The notes: generated by a model not told the origin, from the letters alone. A stretch of DNA of 19,141 nt from JAVWMQ01 sp036637375 (GCA_036637375.1 JAVWMQ010000036.1:1-19141); one strand, 5' to 3'; shown: positions 1 to 7,550, numbered from the stretch's first letter. A program made the numbers and translations.

Positions 1-21
1 TTTCGCTTTTTACTATTGATA

Positions 22-1167
22 TTATTTAAATATTTCTTTGATAGAATCCAAGAATTTTCCTTTTTTTGAATAGCATTCATCATCAAGCTCATCACTCATT
101 TTTTTGATTGCTTTCTTTTGTTTAGATGTCAGCTTAGTAGGAACCTCAAGAACAACTTTTACATATAAATCGCCTTTTTTATGTCCCCTAGTGCTAACAA
201 TACCTTTACCCTTTAGTCTAAATACTGTTCCTGATTGAGTTCCTGCCGGAATTTTATATGAAACCTTATCTTCTAAAGTTGGAACAATTATCTCGTCACC
301 CAAAGCAGCTTGTTCAAAAGTAATTGGTATTTCAATTTGGATATCTTGCCCTGCACGTTTATATAAATCGTGAGGTTTAACAGCAATAATCAAATAGATA
401 TCGCCATCAGGACCGCCATTAATACCAGGTTCACCTTGATTTCTAAGAGTTATTACAGACTCATTGTCAACTCCTGCTGGAATTGATACTGAAATTGTAA
501 CGTCTTTTTTAACCTTGCCTTGGCCCTTACACTCAGAACAAGGTGTTTCAATAATTTCCCCTGTTCCGTTACATTGTGGACAAGGTCCAGTACTTTGAAA
601 TGTTCCAAAAGGTGTTCTCTGTGCAGTTCTAACTTCCCCTGTCCCATTACACTGAGGACAAGTTTTCTTTTCTGTCCCTTTTTCGGCACCTGTTCCATTA
701 CAACTTCCACACTTAACGTATTTATTTACTTTTATCTCTTTTTTGACACCAAAAGCAGCCTCTTCAAATGTTATACTAATTTTCATTTGAAGATCTTGAC
801 CTTTTCTAGGTGCATTCCTTCTCTGTTGTGAGCTAAAGCCACCACGACTTCCGCCACCAAACATACCACCAAACATGTCAAAGATGTCTTCGAAGCCTCC
901 AAATCCAGCACCACCGGCACCACCAAAGCCGGCGTTTGGATCAACACCGGCATGGCCAAATCTGTCATACTTACTCTTTTTGTCTGAATCACTAAGAATA
1001 CTATAGGCTTCGTTTACTTCTTTGAAATTTTCTTCAGCCTCTTTGTCTCCAGGATTTCTATCAGGATGATATTTCATTGCTTTTTTACGAAAAGCTTTTT
1101 TGATTTCATCATCACTTGCACCCTTTTGAAGACCTAAGACCTCATAATAATCTCTTTTTTCAGCCAT
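22..1167 (-). CDS. dnaJ: Chaperone protein DnaJ (Hsp40)
   Basis: Co-chaperone that delivers unfolded substrates to DnaK and stimulates its ATPase, in the cytoplasm. All class I (type A) parts are visible in 381 residues: a J-domain at about 5-70 with the HPD motif at 34-36, a Gly/Phe-rich linker at about 75-112, a zinc-binding region at 153-217 with four CxxCxGxG repeats (first cysteines at 153, 170, 196 and 210), and a C-terminal substrate-binding region. The ATG overlaps the dnaK stop (TAATG, one shared base), with AAGGAAG inside the end of dnaK as ribosome binding site, so the two genes are translationally coupled. It is the last complete gene of the heat-shock operon in the window; only 21 bases follow its stop, too few to identify a next gene. 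Confidence 0.98.
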   Translation of the reverse strand: MAEKRDYYEVLGLQKGASDDEIKKAFRKKAMKYHPDRNPGDKEAEENFKEVNEAYSILSDSDKKSKYDRFGHAGVDPNAGFGGAGGAGFGGFEDIFDMFGGMFGGGSRGGFSSQQRRNAPRKGQDLQMKISITFEEAAFGVKKEIKVNKYVKCGSCNGTGAEKGTEKKTCPQCNGTGEVRTAQRTPFGTFQSTGPCPQCNGTGEIIETPCSECKGQGKVKKDVTISVSIPAGVDNESVITLRNQGEPGINGGPDGDIYLIIAVKPHDLYKRAGQDIQIEIPITFEQAALGDEIIVPTLEDKVSYKIPAGTQSGTVFRLKGKGIVSTRGHKKGDLYVKVVLEVPTKLTSKQKKAIKKMSDELDDECYSKKGKFLDSIKEIFK

Positions 1168-3056
1168 TATTTTTCTTCCTTATCCTTTTCATCAACAACT
1201 TCATAATCTGCATCAACAACGTTATCTCCAGCTGGACCTGGGTTAGGGTTTCCACCCATATTTCCACCAGCCATGTTTGGATCAAATCCACCAGCCATAT
1301 TTGGATCAACTCCCGCTGCCTGAGCCTGTTCGTATAGTTTTGTTGAAATTACATGGAACTGCTCTGTAAGTTTTTCATTCTTTTCTTTTATTTCATCAAT
1401 ATTTCCTGCTTCAAGAGCTGATTTTAGCTCATCCTTCGCAGCATTAATTCCTGCAATTTCTTCTTCTGATAGTTTACCTTCTAATTCTTTTAGGTTCTTT
1501 TCAGTTTCATATATTAAAGTTTCAGCTTGATTTTTAACTTCAATTTCTTCTTTTCTCTTTTTATCTTCTTCTGCAAATTGTTCTGCTTCTTTAACCTTTG
1601 CTTGAATTTCATCATCAGAAAGTTTAGTTGAAGATGTAATTGTAATTCTCTGTTCCTTACCTGTACCCATATCTTTTGCGCTTACGTTTACAATACCGTT
1701 AGCATCAATATCAAATGTTACTTCAATCTGAGGTATTCCACGAGGTGCAGCTGGAATTCCTGTCAACTGGAAACGACCTAGAGTAATATTTCCTGCTGCC
1801 ATTTCTCTTTCACCTTGCATTACATGAATATCTACTGCTGTTTGATTATCTGCTGCTGTTGAGAAAATCTGGCTTTTCTTTGTAGGAATAGTAGTATTTC
1901 TCTCAATTAATTTAGTAGCAACTCCACCTAAAGTTTCAATTGATAATGATAGTGGAGTAACGTCTAGTAGTAACACGTCATTAACTTCTCCTGTTAATAC
2001 ACCTGCCTGAATAGCTGCACCAATAGCAACACATTCATCTGGGTTAACACCTTTAAATGGCTCTTTACCAGTTACATTCTTAACAGCTTCCTGTACTGCT
2101 GGAATTCTAGTAGAACCACCAACTAGGATGATTTTTGCTAAATCATTTGTAGTTACACCTGCATCGTTCATAGCTTTTTTCATTGGTTCAATAGTTTTTT
2201 GTACTAATTCTGAAGTAAGCTGATCAAACTTAGCTCTTGTAATATCCATGTTCATATGTAGAGGACCTGCTTCATTAACAGTAATGAAAGGTAGGTTTAT
2301 ATTTGTAGTCTGAGAACTAGAAAGTTCTTTTTTTGCTTTTTCAGCAGCTTCTCTTAATCTTTGAAGTGCCATGTTATCTTTTCTTAGATCAACACCATTT
2401 TCTCTAGCAAAAGTATCTGCCATAAAGTTTAATAAAGCTTCGTCAAAGTCGTCTCCACCTAATTTGTTATTACCACTTGTAGCTAGTACTTCAAATACTC
2501 CATCCCCAAGTTCAAGGATAGAAACGTCAAATGTACCACCGCCTAAGTCGTAAACTAATATTTTGTGATGACCATCTTCTTTGTCAAGACCATAAGCTAA
2601 TGCTGCTGCTGTTGGTTCGTTTATAATTCTTTTTACCTCTAATCCAGCAATTTTTCCAGCATCTTTTGTTGCCTGTTTCTGGCTATCTGTAAAGTATGCA
2701 GGTACAGTAATTACAGCTTCTGTAACTTTTTCTCCTAAATAACTTTCAGCATCTGCCTTTAGTTTAGCTAATGTCATAGCTGAAATATCTTGTGGTGTAT
2801 AGTCTTTGCCATCAATTGATACCTTGTGATCTTCTCCCATATATCTTTTAATTGATGCAATTGTTCTATCTGGATTTGTTACAGCCTGTCTTTTTGCTGT
2901 TTCTCCTACTAATCTTTCGCCATTCTTTGCAAAACCAACAACTGATGGTGTTGTTCTATTTCCTTCTGCGTTTGCAATTACTGTTGGATCTCCACCTTCT
3001 AATACTGCAACACATGAGTTAGTTGTTCCTAAATCGATTCCTATTACTTTTCCCAT
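1167..3056 (-). CDS. dnaK: Chaperone protein DnaK (Hsp70)
   Basis: ATP-dependent Hsp70 chaperone of the cytoplasm, 629 residues, a normal length for Firmicutes. The three Hsp70 signatures are present: IDLGTTNS near the N-terminus, VYDLGGGTFDVSIL in the middle of the ATPase domain and VGGSTRIPAVQ near residue 315. A substrate-binding domain, a helical lid and a Gly/Asn/Pro/Met-rich disordered tail follow. The tail holds two back-to-back DPNMAGG units and ends after the conserved DADYEVVDE segment with a few extra Lys/Glu residues. The start is supported by AGGAGA just upstream. A 39-base gap without a visible promoter separates it from grpE, and it overlaps dnaJ by one base. Confidence 0.98.
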   Translation of the reverse strand: MGKVIGIDLGTTNSCVAVLEGGDPTVIANAEGNRTTPSVVGFAKNGERLVGETAKRQAVTNPDRTIASIKRYMGEDHKVSIDGKDYTPQDISAMTLAKLKADAESYLGEKVTEAVITVPAYFTDSQKQATKDAGKIAGLEVKRIINEPTAAALAYGLDKEDGHHKILVYDLGGGTFDVSILELGDGVFEVLATSGNNKLGGDDFDEALLNFMADTFARENGVDLRKDNMALQRLREAAEKAKKELSSSQTTNINLPFITVNEAGPLHMNMDITRAKFDQLTSELVQKTIEPMKKAMNDAGVTTNDLAKIILVGGSTRIPAVQEAVKNVTGKEPFKGVNPDECVAIGAAIQAGVLTGEVNDVLLLDVTPLSLSIETLGGVATKLIERNTTIPTKKSQIFSTAADNQTAVDIHVMQGEREMAAGNITLGRFQLTGIPAAPRGIPQIEVTFDIDANGIVNVSAKDMGTGKEQRITITSSTKLSDDEIQAKVKEAEQFAEEDKKRKEEIEVKNQAETLIYETEKNLKELEGKLSEEEIAGINAAKDELKSALEAGNIDEIKEKNEKLTEQFHVISTKLYEQAQAAGVDPNMAGGFDPNMAGGNMGGNPNPGPAGDNVVDADYEVVDEKDKEEK

Positions 3057-3095
3057 TTTATTTTTCTCCTTTATTTTTCATAAAATATTTTTTAA

Positions 3096-3740
3096 CTATT
3101 TTGCTACTTTTACCATAGAAGGTCTTATAACCTTACCATTTAAAGTATATCCCTTTTGAAGTACCGCTGAAATTTCTCCACTACTGTGATCATCACTGTC
3201 TTCCATCATTACTGCATTATGAAAGTTTGGATCAAATTCTGCTCCTTCAGTTTCTATTTCACTAACACCAGAGTTTGTAAGGACATCTTTCAATTGAACA
3301 AATATCAATTCCATACCTTCTTTAAAACCATCTGAATTGTCATCGTGGTTTAATGCTCTCTCAAAATTATCCATTACTTCTAGTAGTTTAGTAACAATTT
3401 TTTCGTTGGCATAAGCGTGAATTTCACCCCTTTGCTTCTCAGCTCTTTTTTTGAAGTTCTGAAAATCTGCCATTAATCTTAAATATCTAGTATTTAAGTC
3501 TTCATCTTCTACTTTTTCACAAGTTTCTTTTGGTTCTTGCTCTACATCGTCGCTGCAACAAGTCTTTTCTTCTTCTGAGTTGCCGCCACAGCCACAGCCT
3601 TCGCTTGTAGATGATTCGTCTTCGCAGCCACAACCACATTCAAAGCCTTCATCAGTAGTGATTTCTTCACCACAGCCGCATTTACAATCGCCTTCACAAG
3701 TGTTTTCTATATTCACTTTTTCATTTTCATTCATCGTCAT
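3096..3740 (-). CDS. grpE: GrpE nucleotide-exchange factor with a cysteine-rich N-terminal extension
   Basis: GrpE releases ADP from DnaK. The conserved core starts near residue 82 (LNTRYLRLMADFQNFKKRAEK, a long helix) and ends with the beta-domain signature FDPNFHNAV ... GYTLNGKVIRPSMVKVAK, so the identification is firm. The unusual part is residues 15-74: an acidic, Gly-rich stretch with 12 cysteines (15, 19, 21, 23, 35, 37, 39, 49, 51, 61, 62, 74) in CxCxC and CGCG clusters. GrpE N-termini are normally acidic, disordered and free of cysteine. The extension is in frame with the core and preceded by AGGAGGG. Two starts, ATG at 3740 and ATG at 3734, are equally reasonable (spacing 4 or 10 bases). 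The gene begins inside the last codons of hrcA (14-base overlap). Confidence 0.95.
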   Translation of the reverse strand: MTMNENEKVNIENTCEGDCKCGCGEEITTDEGFECGCGCEDESSTSEGCGCGGNSEEEKTCCSDDVEQEPKETCEKVEDEDLNTRYLRLMADFQNFKKRAEKQRGEIHAYANEKIVTKLLEVMDNFERALNHDDNSDGFKEGMELIFVQLKDVLTNSGVSEIETEGAEFDPNFHNAVMMEDSDDHSSGEISAVLQKGYTLNGKVIRPSMVKVAK

Positions 3741-4773
3741 TTTTCCCTCCTGTTAACTTAAAGGTATTACTTAAATTGTCCGTCAAGTATTCAATTACTG
3801 AAGTGATTTCTTCATATTTCATTCTTGTTGGCCCTATAACACCTAGCTTCCCAACTAATTTCCCATCTATATGATATGTTGCAGTAATCAAACTGCAATC
3901 TTTGAGACCTTCATCATCATTTTCTGTTCCTATGGTTATCATAATACCATCATCTCTATTGGATATTTTTTTTGCTAAATCTTTTTTGTTAGAAAGCATT
4001 TCCATAAATGTTCTAGCCTTTGTAATATCATTATACTCAGGAAATGAAAATATATTGGTAAGCCCATCCATATATAAATTTACATTTAACATATCCTCTA
4101 AGGTTTTAACAAAGTTTGGCATAACATTTCGTGCAAGACCACTCATAGCTTCAATATCTGTTTCAAATGACTGTATTATATCCATAGTCAAGGCTTCACT
4201 TAAAGTTTTGCCTCTATAGGAAAATGTCATTGATTTTGAAAGTATATTTAACGACTCTTCTGTGTAGTTATAATTTAATCTTAATGCAGTATTTGAAACT
4301 TTACCGCTTTCGGAAACAATCATAAGAACTACTGTAGTATCATCAACAGGTAGTAAGTTAATACACTTCAATGTATCTTGCTCTTTGTTTGGAGTTATAG
4401 CAAAAGATGTTAAGTTTGTAATCTCAGATAGCAATTTGGCTGCATGCTCAATTGTTCTATCCAGTTCTGATACATTATCATATAGCTCCTTGGCTATAGT
4501 ATCTTTAATTTCCTGGCTGAGTTCTCTCTTTTCCATTATTGAGTTAACATATAATCTATACGCTTTCTCCGAAGGAACTCTACCTGCTGAGGTATGAGGA
4601 TGTGTCAAAAATCCCATATCCTCTAAATCCGACATTTCATTTCTAATTGTCGCAGGACTAACGCCAAGGTTATACTTCTTAGAAAGAGATCTAGACCCTA
4701 CAGGTTCAGCGGTTGAAATAAAATCACCAATAATAGCCTGAAGTATTTTTAATTTTCTTTCGTTTAAATCCAT
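3727..4773 (-). CDS. hrcA: Heat-inducible transcription repressor HrcA
   Basis: Repressor of class I heat-shock genes that binds CIRCE and depends on GroEL for activity. The N-terminal winged helix contains the family's ERKLKILQAII and GSRSLSKKYNLGVSPATIRNEMSDLEDMGFL stretches, followed by the THPHTSAGRVPSEKAYRLYV segment and a GAF-like domain. The chosen start is ATG at 4773, with AAGGAG six bases upstream, giving 348 residues. An in-frame GTG at 4797 lies inside the CIRCE operator and has no ribosome binding site, so it is not used. It is the first gene of hrcA-grpE-dnaK-dnaJ and is predicted to repress its own operon through the operator just upstream. Confidence 0.97.
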   Translation of the reverse strand: MDLNERKLKILQAIIGDFISTAEPVGSRSLSKKYNLGVSPATIRNEMSDLEDMGFLTHPHTSAGRVPSEKAYRLYVNSIMEKRELSQEIKDTIAKELYDNVSELDRTIEHAAKLLSEITNLTSFAITPNKEQDTLKCINLLPVDDTTVVLMIVSESGKVSNTALRLNYNYTEESLNILSKSMTFSYRGKTLSEALTMDIIQSFETDIEAMSGLARNVMPNFVKTLEDMLNVNLYMDGLTNIFSFPEYNDITKARTFMEMLSNKKDLAKKISNRDDGIMITIGTENDDEGLKDCSLITATYHIDGKLVGKLGVIGPTRMKYEEITSVIEYLTDNLSNTFKLTGGKNDDE

Positions 4774-4790
4774 ATCTTTCTCCTTATTTG

Positions 4791-4817
4791 TTAGCACTCA
4801 ATTCTTACGAGTGCTAA
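4791..4817 (-). promoter_or_regulatory. CIRCE operator (HrcA binding site)
   Basis: Perfect match to the consensus TTAGCACTC-N9-GAGTGCTAA. It begins 18 bases upstream of the hrcA start codon and just downstream of the predicted transcription start (about 4821), which is the classic position for autoregulation of the hrcA operon. Confidence 0.97.
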
Positions 4818-4827
4818 CCATAGATAT

Positions 4828-4856
4828 AATTTAGCACTAAACTATTTATATGTCAA
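4828..4856 (-). promoter_or_regulatory. Sigma-A promoter of hrcA-grpE-dnaK-dnaJ
   Basis: On the minus strand a perfect -35 TTGACA (4851-4856) is followed after 17 bases by TAAATT (4828-4833), which matches TATAAT at four of six positions and is preceded by an extended -10 TGC. The predicted start near 4821 places CIRCE at about +4 to +30. Confidence 0.75.
4831..4839. promoter_or_regulatory. Extra CIRCE-like half-site over the -10 region
   Basis: TTAGCACTA matches the left half of CIRCE at eight of nine positions and overlaps the extended -10 of the heat-shock promoter. No matching second half is found at the proper spacing. It may be a decayed duplicate of the operator or an auxiliary contact site. 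Confidence 0.35.
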
Positions 4857-4868
4857 TATTATATTTAA

Positions 4869-4923
4869 AAAAGAAATAACGATTTTGTCATAAATTTTAA
4901 CGACAAATTCACTTATTTCTTTT
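4869..4923 (-). terminator. Terminator between the sigma-54 regulator and hrcA
   Basis: An 11-base perfect inverted repeat, AAAAGAAATAA/TTATTTCTTTT, encloses a second perfect stem, TTTGTC/GACAAA. Reading on the minus strand, the outer stem ends in a run of Ts. It lies 18 bases past the stop of the regulator gene and separates it from the heat-shock promoter. Confidence 0.65.
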
Positions 4924-4940
4924 CTATAAATTTTAGTTAT

Positions 4941-7019
4941 TTAAATTCCATATTTCTGTTTCTTTCTCATTAGTTGAGCCTGTGTCATATTTAACAATTC
5001 GGCAGCTTTACGTGTACTACCTGCCTTCTTTAAGCCATAAGTAATTAATTTTTTTTCTTGCGACTCAACAAGTTTATTGAAATCAAGTGAAACATTGTTT
5101 CTCATTGTATTTCTTAAATCAAGTAGTATTTCATCGTAAACACCTTCATTTAATACAGCTTCAATATCCTTATCAGTTATCACATATCCGTTTGTATTAA
5201 TTATAATTCTATGAACTGTATTTTCAAGCTCTCTTACATTTCCTGGCCAGTGATATTTACTGAGTCTTTTTAGTGCACTAATATCAAATTCTTTTTCAAC
5301 ATTATATTTCTTACAAAATTTCATCGCAAATGCAACCGCAAGAGCCCCGATATCGTCACGCCTCTCTCTTAATGGTGGAATATTAATTGTACAAATGTTA
5401 AGTCTATAATACAAATCTTCTCTAAACTTACTTTCTTCAACTAACTGTCTTAAAGGTATGTTATTGGCACAAACAACTCTTACATTTACATTTACTGGAT
5501 CAACTCCACCAACTCTAAAGAACTGATTTTCTTGCAAAACCCTAAGTAATTTTGATTGCAAATTCAAAGAAAGCTGTCCAACCTCATCTAAAAAGAGTGT
5601 TCCTCCATTTGCAAGTTCAAAATAACCTTTTTTGCCCCCACTCTTTGCACCAGTAAAAGATCCTTCTTCATATCCAAAGAATTCTGATTCAGCTAAATTT
5701 TCCTGTATAGTTGCACAGTTAATTTTAATACAAGGCATAGATTTTCTCTCACTATTTTTATGAATTAATCCAAGAACCATTTCTTTACCAACACCTGTTT
5801 CTCCTTGTATTATTACATTACAATCGAAACTGGCTATATTAATTGTTTCATTAATAAGTGATTCTGTTTCTTTACTTGCATAAATAAATTCATCTGTTTG
5901 ACCAGCTTTTTTATTAATCGCCATTAGTTCTTTTCTCTCGTTAAAAGTACTATTATTTAAGGTTTTATACAATCTATTAATCTTTTTAACTTCACTTTTT
6001 ATTTCATTTAAAAGCTCCATAGTAAAATTTTGATATCCTGTCGAATATTGATCCAAAGAGTAGGTTACAAGTTCCTTGCCCATACTTTCAGCTGTAAAAA
6101 TTCCTTGGGTATATCCGTTTTGCGTACTTGTAAAATATAATTTGCCTTTATTTTTAGTCATTAATACGCCTAATACCTCACTACCCATCATATCTTCACA
6201 ATTAATTGTAAAGTCCATCAGGTCATTTTCTTTAATAGTTATTTCTTTAAATGCAGCTAAAGGACTAGCTATATCTACTATATAAACACTGTCCGCACAG
6301 TCATTTAAAATATTTTCAACTTGTTTGTTAGTTAGTTTACCAAATGAATCTATATCAAGAACTATCACTATATAGCATTTATTTTGTAAAGCCTTCTTAA
6401 TTGCTCCAGAATATATCACCGCTGACATCAAATCCTTTGCAATAATCATAACCTTCATATTTTCTTCAACTAAGTGAGCTATATTATATAAGCTTCCAGA
6501 CTCATCAATAGTAGCCATCGTATAATTAACATCTTCATTGTTTTCTATTGAATAAAATGTCGATCCCAAAAAAGCTATTGCATATCCTGTAATAAATATT
6601 TCACCATAGTTGAAATCAATTTCGTGTATTGTTTCAATGTGAAGAGGTATAGCAGTTAAGGTTGTTTGACATAGTAAATAATCCCCAACGGAATATTCTG
6701 ATGTTTTTTTGTATTCTTCACCCATTTCCTCTATCATACCATAGCAAACACCACCTGTTTTAGTAAATGGATTATGAAGCTTACCTCTCTTATTTGTTAT
6801 TTCAATTATTTTCGCTTTAATTCTAGTATCATCAAAACCACAGTCACTACAAATCTGCTGAAAACTATCTCTTTCTAAATGAACTATTTCTACGGCTATT
6901 CTACATTCATATGGACTAATTTCTCTTGAATTATCAATTTTCCATGCATTCACCGGTACTGCATTTATTGGTTCTATAACTCTTGATAATCCAAAAGTAT
7001 CTTTAAGTTCCAATTTCAT
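4941..7019 (-). CDS. Sigma-54-dependent activator with a 3,5-diaminohexanoate dehydrogenase-like sensor domain
   Basis: Enhancer-binding protein of 692 residues. Residues about 1-345 resemble, from memory of the family, L-erythro-3,5-diaminohexanoate dehydrogenase (Kdd): RVIEP at 13-17, RGKLHNPFTKTGG at 78-90, VGDYL near 111 and the INC...GKLYF segment near 272-296. The expected glycine-rich nucleotide loop is replaced (about 190-200, MIIAKDLMSA), so it is probably a ligand sensor and not an enzyme. Residues about 375-610 form the sigma-54 AAA+ domain: Walker A GETGVGKE 406-413, GSFTGA loop 453-458 that contacts sigma-54, Walker B TLFLDEV, and WPGNVREL 591-598. A Fis-type helix-turn-helix ends the protein (about 652-692). 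ATG at 7019 follows AGGAGGTGAT; a GTG at 7028 lies inside that site. Its own sigma-A promoter is visible. A role in sensing a lysine-fermentation intermediate is inferred; no such pathway gene is in the window. Confidence 0.9.
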   Translation of the reverse strand: MKLELKDTFGLSRVIEPINAVPVNAWKIDNSREISPYECRIAVEIVHLERDSFQQICSDCGFDDTRIKAKIIEITNKRGKLHNPFTKTGGVCYGMIEEMGEEYKKTSEYSVGDYLLCQTTLTAIPLHIETIHEIDFNYGEIFITGYAIAFLGSTFYSIENNEDVNYTMATIDESGSLYNIAHLVEENMKVMIIAKDLMSAVIYSGAIKKALQNKCYIVIVLDIDSFGKLTNKQVENILNDCADSVYIVDIASPLAAFKEITIKENDLMDFTINCEDMMGSEVLGVLMTKNKGKLYFTSTQNGYTQGIFTAESMGKELVTYSLDQYSTGYQNFTMELLNEIKSEVKKINRLYKTLNNSTFNERKELMAINKKAGQTDEFIYASKETESLINETINIASFDCNVIIQGETGVGKEMVLGLIHKNSERKSMPCIKINCATIQENLAESEFFGYEEGSFTGAKSGGKKGYFELANGGTLFLDEVGQLSLNLQSKLLRVLQENQFFRVGGVDPVNVNVRVVCANNIPLRQLVEESKFREDLYYRLNICTINIPPLRERRDDIGALAVAFAMKFCKKYNVEKEFDISALKRLSKYHWPGNVRELENTVHRIIINTNGYVITDKDIEAVLNEGVYDEILLDLRNTMRNNVSLDFNKLVESQEKKLITYGLKKAGSTRKAAELLNMTQAQLMRKKQKYGI

Positions 7020-7042
7020 TAATATCACCTCCTCTTAACAAC

Positions 7043-7071
7043 AGTATATAAAATCAATTATATTTAGTCAA
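7043..7071 (-). promoter_or_regulatory. Sigma-A promoter of the sigma-54 activator gene
   Basis: On the minus strand, TTGACT (7066-7071), a 17-base spacer and TATACT (7043-7048) give a near-consensus promoter. Its -35 ends only two bases from the inverted repeat at 7074-7129, so an activator bound there could also affect its own transcription. Confidence 0.8.
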
Positions 7072-7073
7072 TA

Positions 7074-7129
7074 AAATGATACGTTTTCGAGTCACAGTAT
7101 TTCACTTTAGAATCGATTACGTATCATTT
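7074..7129. promoter_or_regulatory. Large inverted repeat, likely upstream activating sequence
   Basis: Two inverted 20-base arms match at 17 of 20 positions: 7074-7093 and 7110-7129. The outer 11 bases, AAATGATACGT/ACGTATCATTT, match perfectly and an inner TCGA block is also shared. The arms are centred about 197 and 161 bases upstream of the predicted sigma-54 transcription start, a normal range for an enhancer. The repeat lies between the divergent regulator and small-protein genes, so the regulator encoded next door is the obvious ligand (inference). Confidence 0.6.
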
Positions 7130-7253
7130 ATGTTTGTTTTTTGCTACAATATATTTTATAAATATTATAATAAAATACTATATATAAAAATTTCTTATTG
7201 AAATTTCAAGCTTTATATATGTTTTTTTATTTTTTACATATCCATCCAGCGAG
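7130..7253. other. AT-rich spacer between putative enhancer and sigma-54 promoter
   Basis: No gene is visible. The stretch is extremely AT-rich with runs of A and T, as expected where DNA must bend or loop between an enhancer and a sigma-54 promoter. A short perfect inverted repeat, AAATTTC-TTATT-GAAATTT, lies at 7188-7206. No clear IHF/HU consensus can be asserted. Confidence 0.4.
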
Positions 7254-7270
7254 TTGGCACGCTATTTGCT
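7254..7270 (+). promoter_or_regulatory. Sigma-54 (RpoN) -24/-12 promoter
   Basis: TTGGCACGCTATTTGCT matches the consensus TTGGCACG-N4-TTGCW at every fixed position. The invariant GG (7256-7257) and GC (7268-7269) are separated by ten bases, placing the transcription start at about 7281. It points at the 66-residue gene starting at 7345. Confidence 0.93.
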
Positions 7271-7299
7271 TTATATAGTAATATATAGGATAAGGATAT

Positions 7300-7332
7300 A
7301 TGATGGTTAATTTAAAACGAATCATTAATTGA
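7300..7332 (+). CDS. Possible 10-residue leader peptide
   Basis: Within the predicted 5' leader, AAGGA at 7292-7296 precedes ATG ATG ... TGA encoding MMVNLKRIIN. Its stop overlaps the GAAGGGAG ribosome binding site of the following gene. It may be a coupling or attenuation peptide, or simply chance; the short spacing (three to six bases) weakens the case. Confidence 0.2.
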   Translation: MMVNLKRIIN

Positions 7333-7344
7333 AGGGAGTATATT

Positions 7345-7545
7345 ATGAAAAAGAACACAAATATTTATAACATTATTAAAAATGGAGTTACACCTTATGT
7401 TACAAAAAAGGAAGCAGTAAACATGTATTCATCTATGGTTGCAAGAACAAATCAGAGCACTACAGCTTCAGAAGCAAAAGCAGCTACAATTTCTGCACTA
7501 AAAACTCTTAATAATCTAATTACAAAAAACAACATATCAGCTTAA
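7345..7545 (+). CDS. Small basic protein of unknown function under sigma-54 control
   Basis: A 66-residue protein with ATG preceded by GAAGGGAG. I do not recognise a family. It is rich in Asn, Thr and Lys, has eight lysines and one arginine against two glutamates, and has no cysteine, tryptophan, signal peptide or membrane segment. Residues about 41-61 (SEAKAATISALKTLNNLITK region) look like an amphipathic helix, while residues 1-20 are polar and irregular. It is the only gene between the sigma-54 promoter and two downstream terminators, so it is a monocistronic target. That, with the adjacent activator, argues that it is a real gene whose product is needed under the signal sensed by the regulator. 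It could act as a protein-binding adaptor or nucleic-acid binder, but nothing in the sequence decides this. Confidence 0.75.
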   Translation: MKKNTNIYNIIKNGVTPYVTKKEAVNMYSSMVARTNQSTTASEAKAATISALKTLNNLITKNNISA

Positions 7546-7550
7546 TAAAA

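Noticed and set aside
453..992. Alternative-frame ORFs within dnaJ
   Set aside because: They are low-complexity shadows of the Gly/Phe and CxxCxGxG coding regions and have no start signals.
4795..4797. GTG as the hrcA start
   Set aside because: It lies inside the CIRCE operator and has no ribosome binding site; ATG at 4773 has AAGGAG at proper spacing and fits the family N-terminus.
5464..5479. Second sigma-54-like TTGGCAC inside the regulator gene
   Set aside because: At the required ten-base distance the -12 GC is replaced by TC, and no gene follows in that direction.
5985..7019. N-terminal half of the regulator as an active dehydrogenase
   Set aside because: The segment where the Rossmann glycine-rich loop is expected reads AKDLMSA, and the domain is fused to a DNA-binding activator, so a sensory role fits better.
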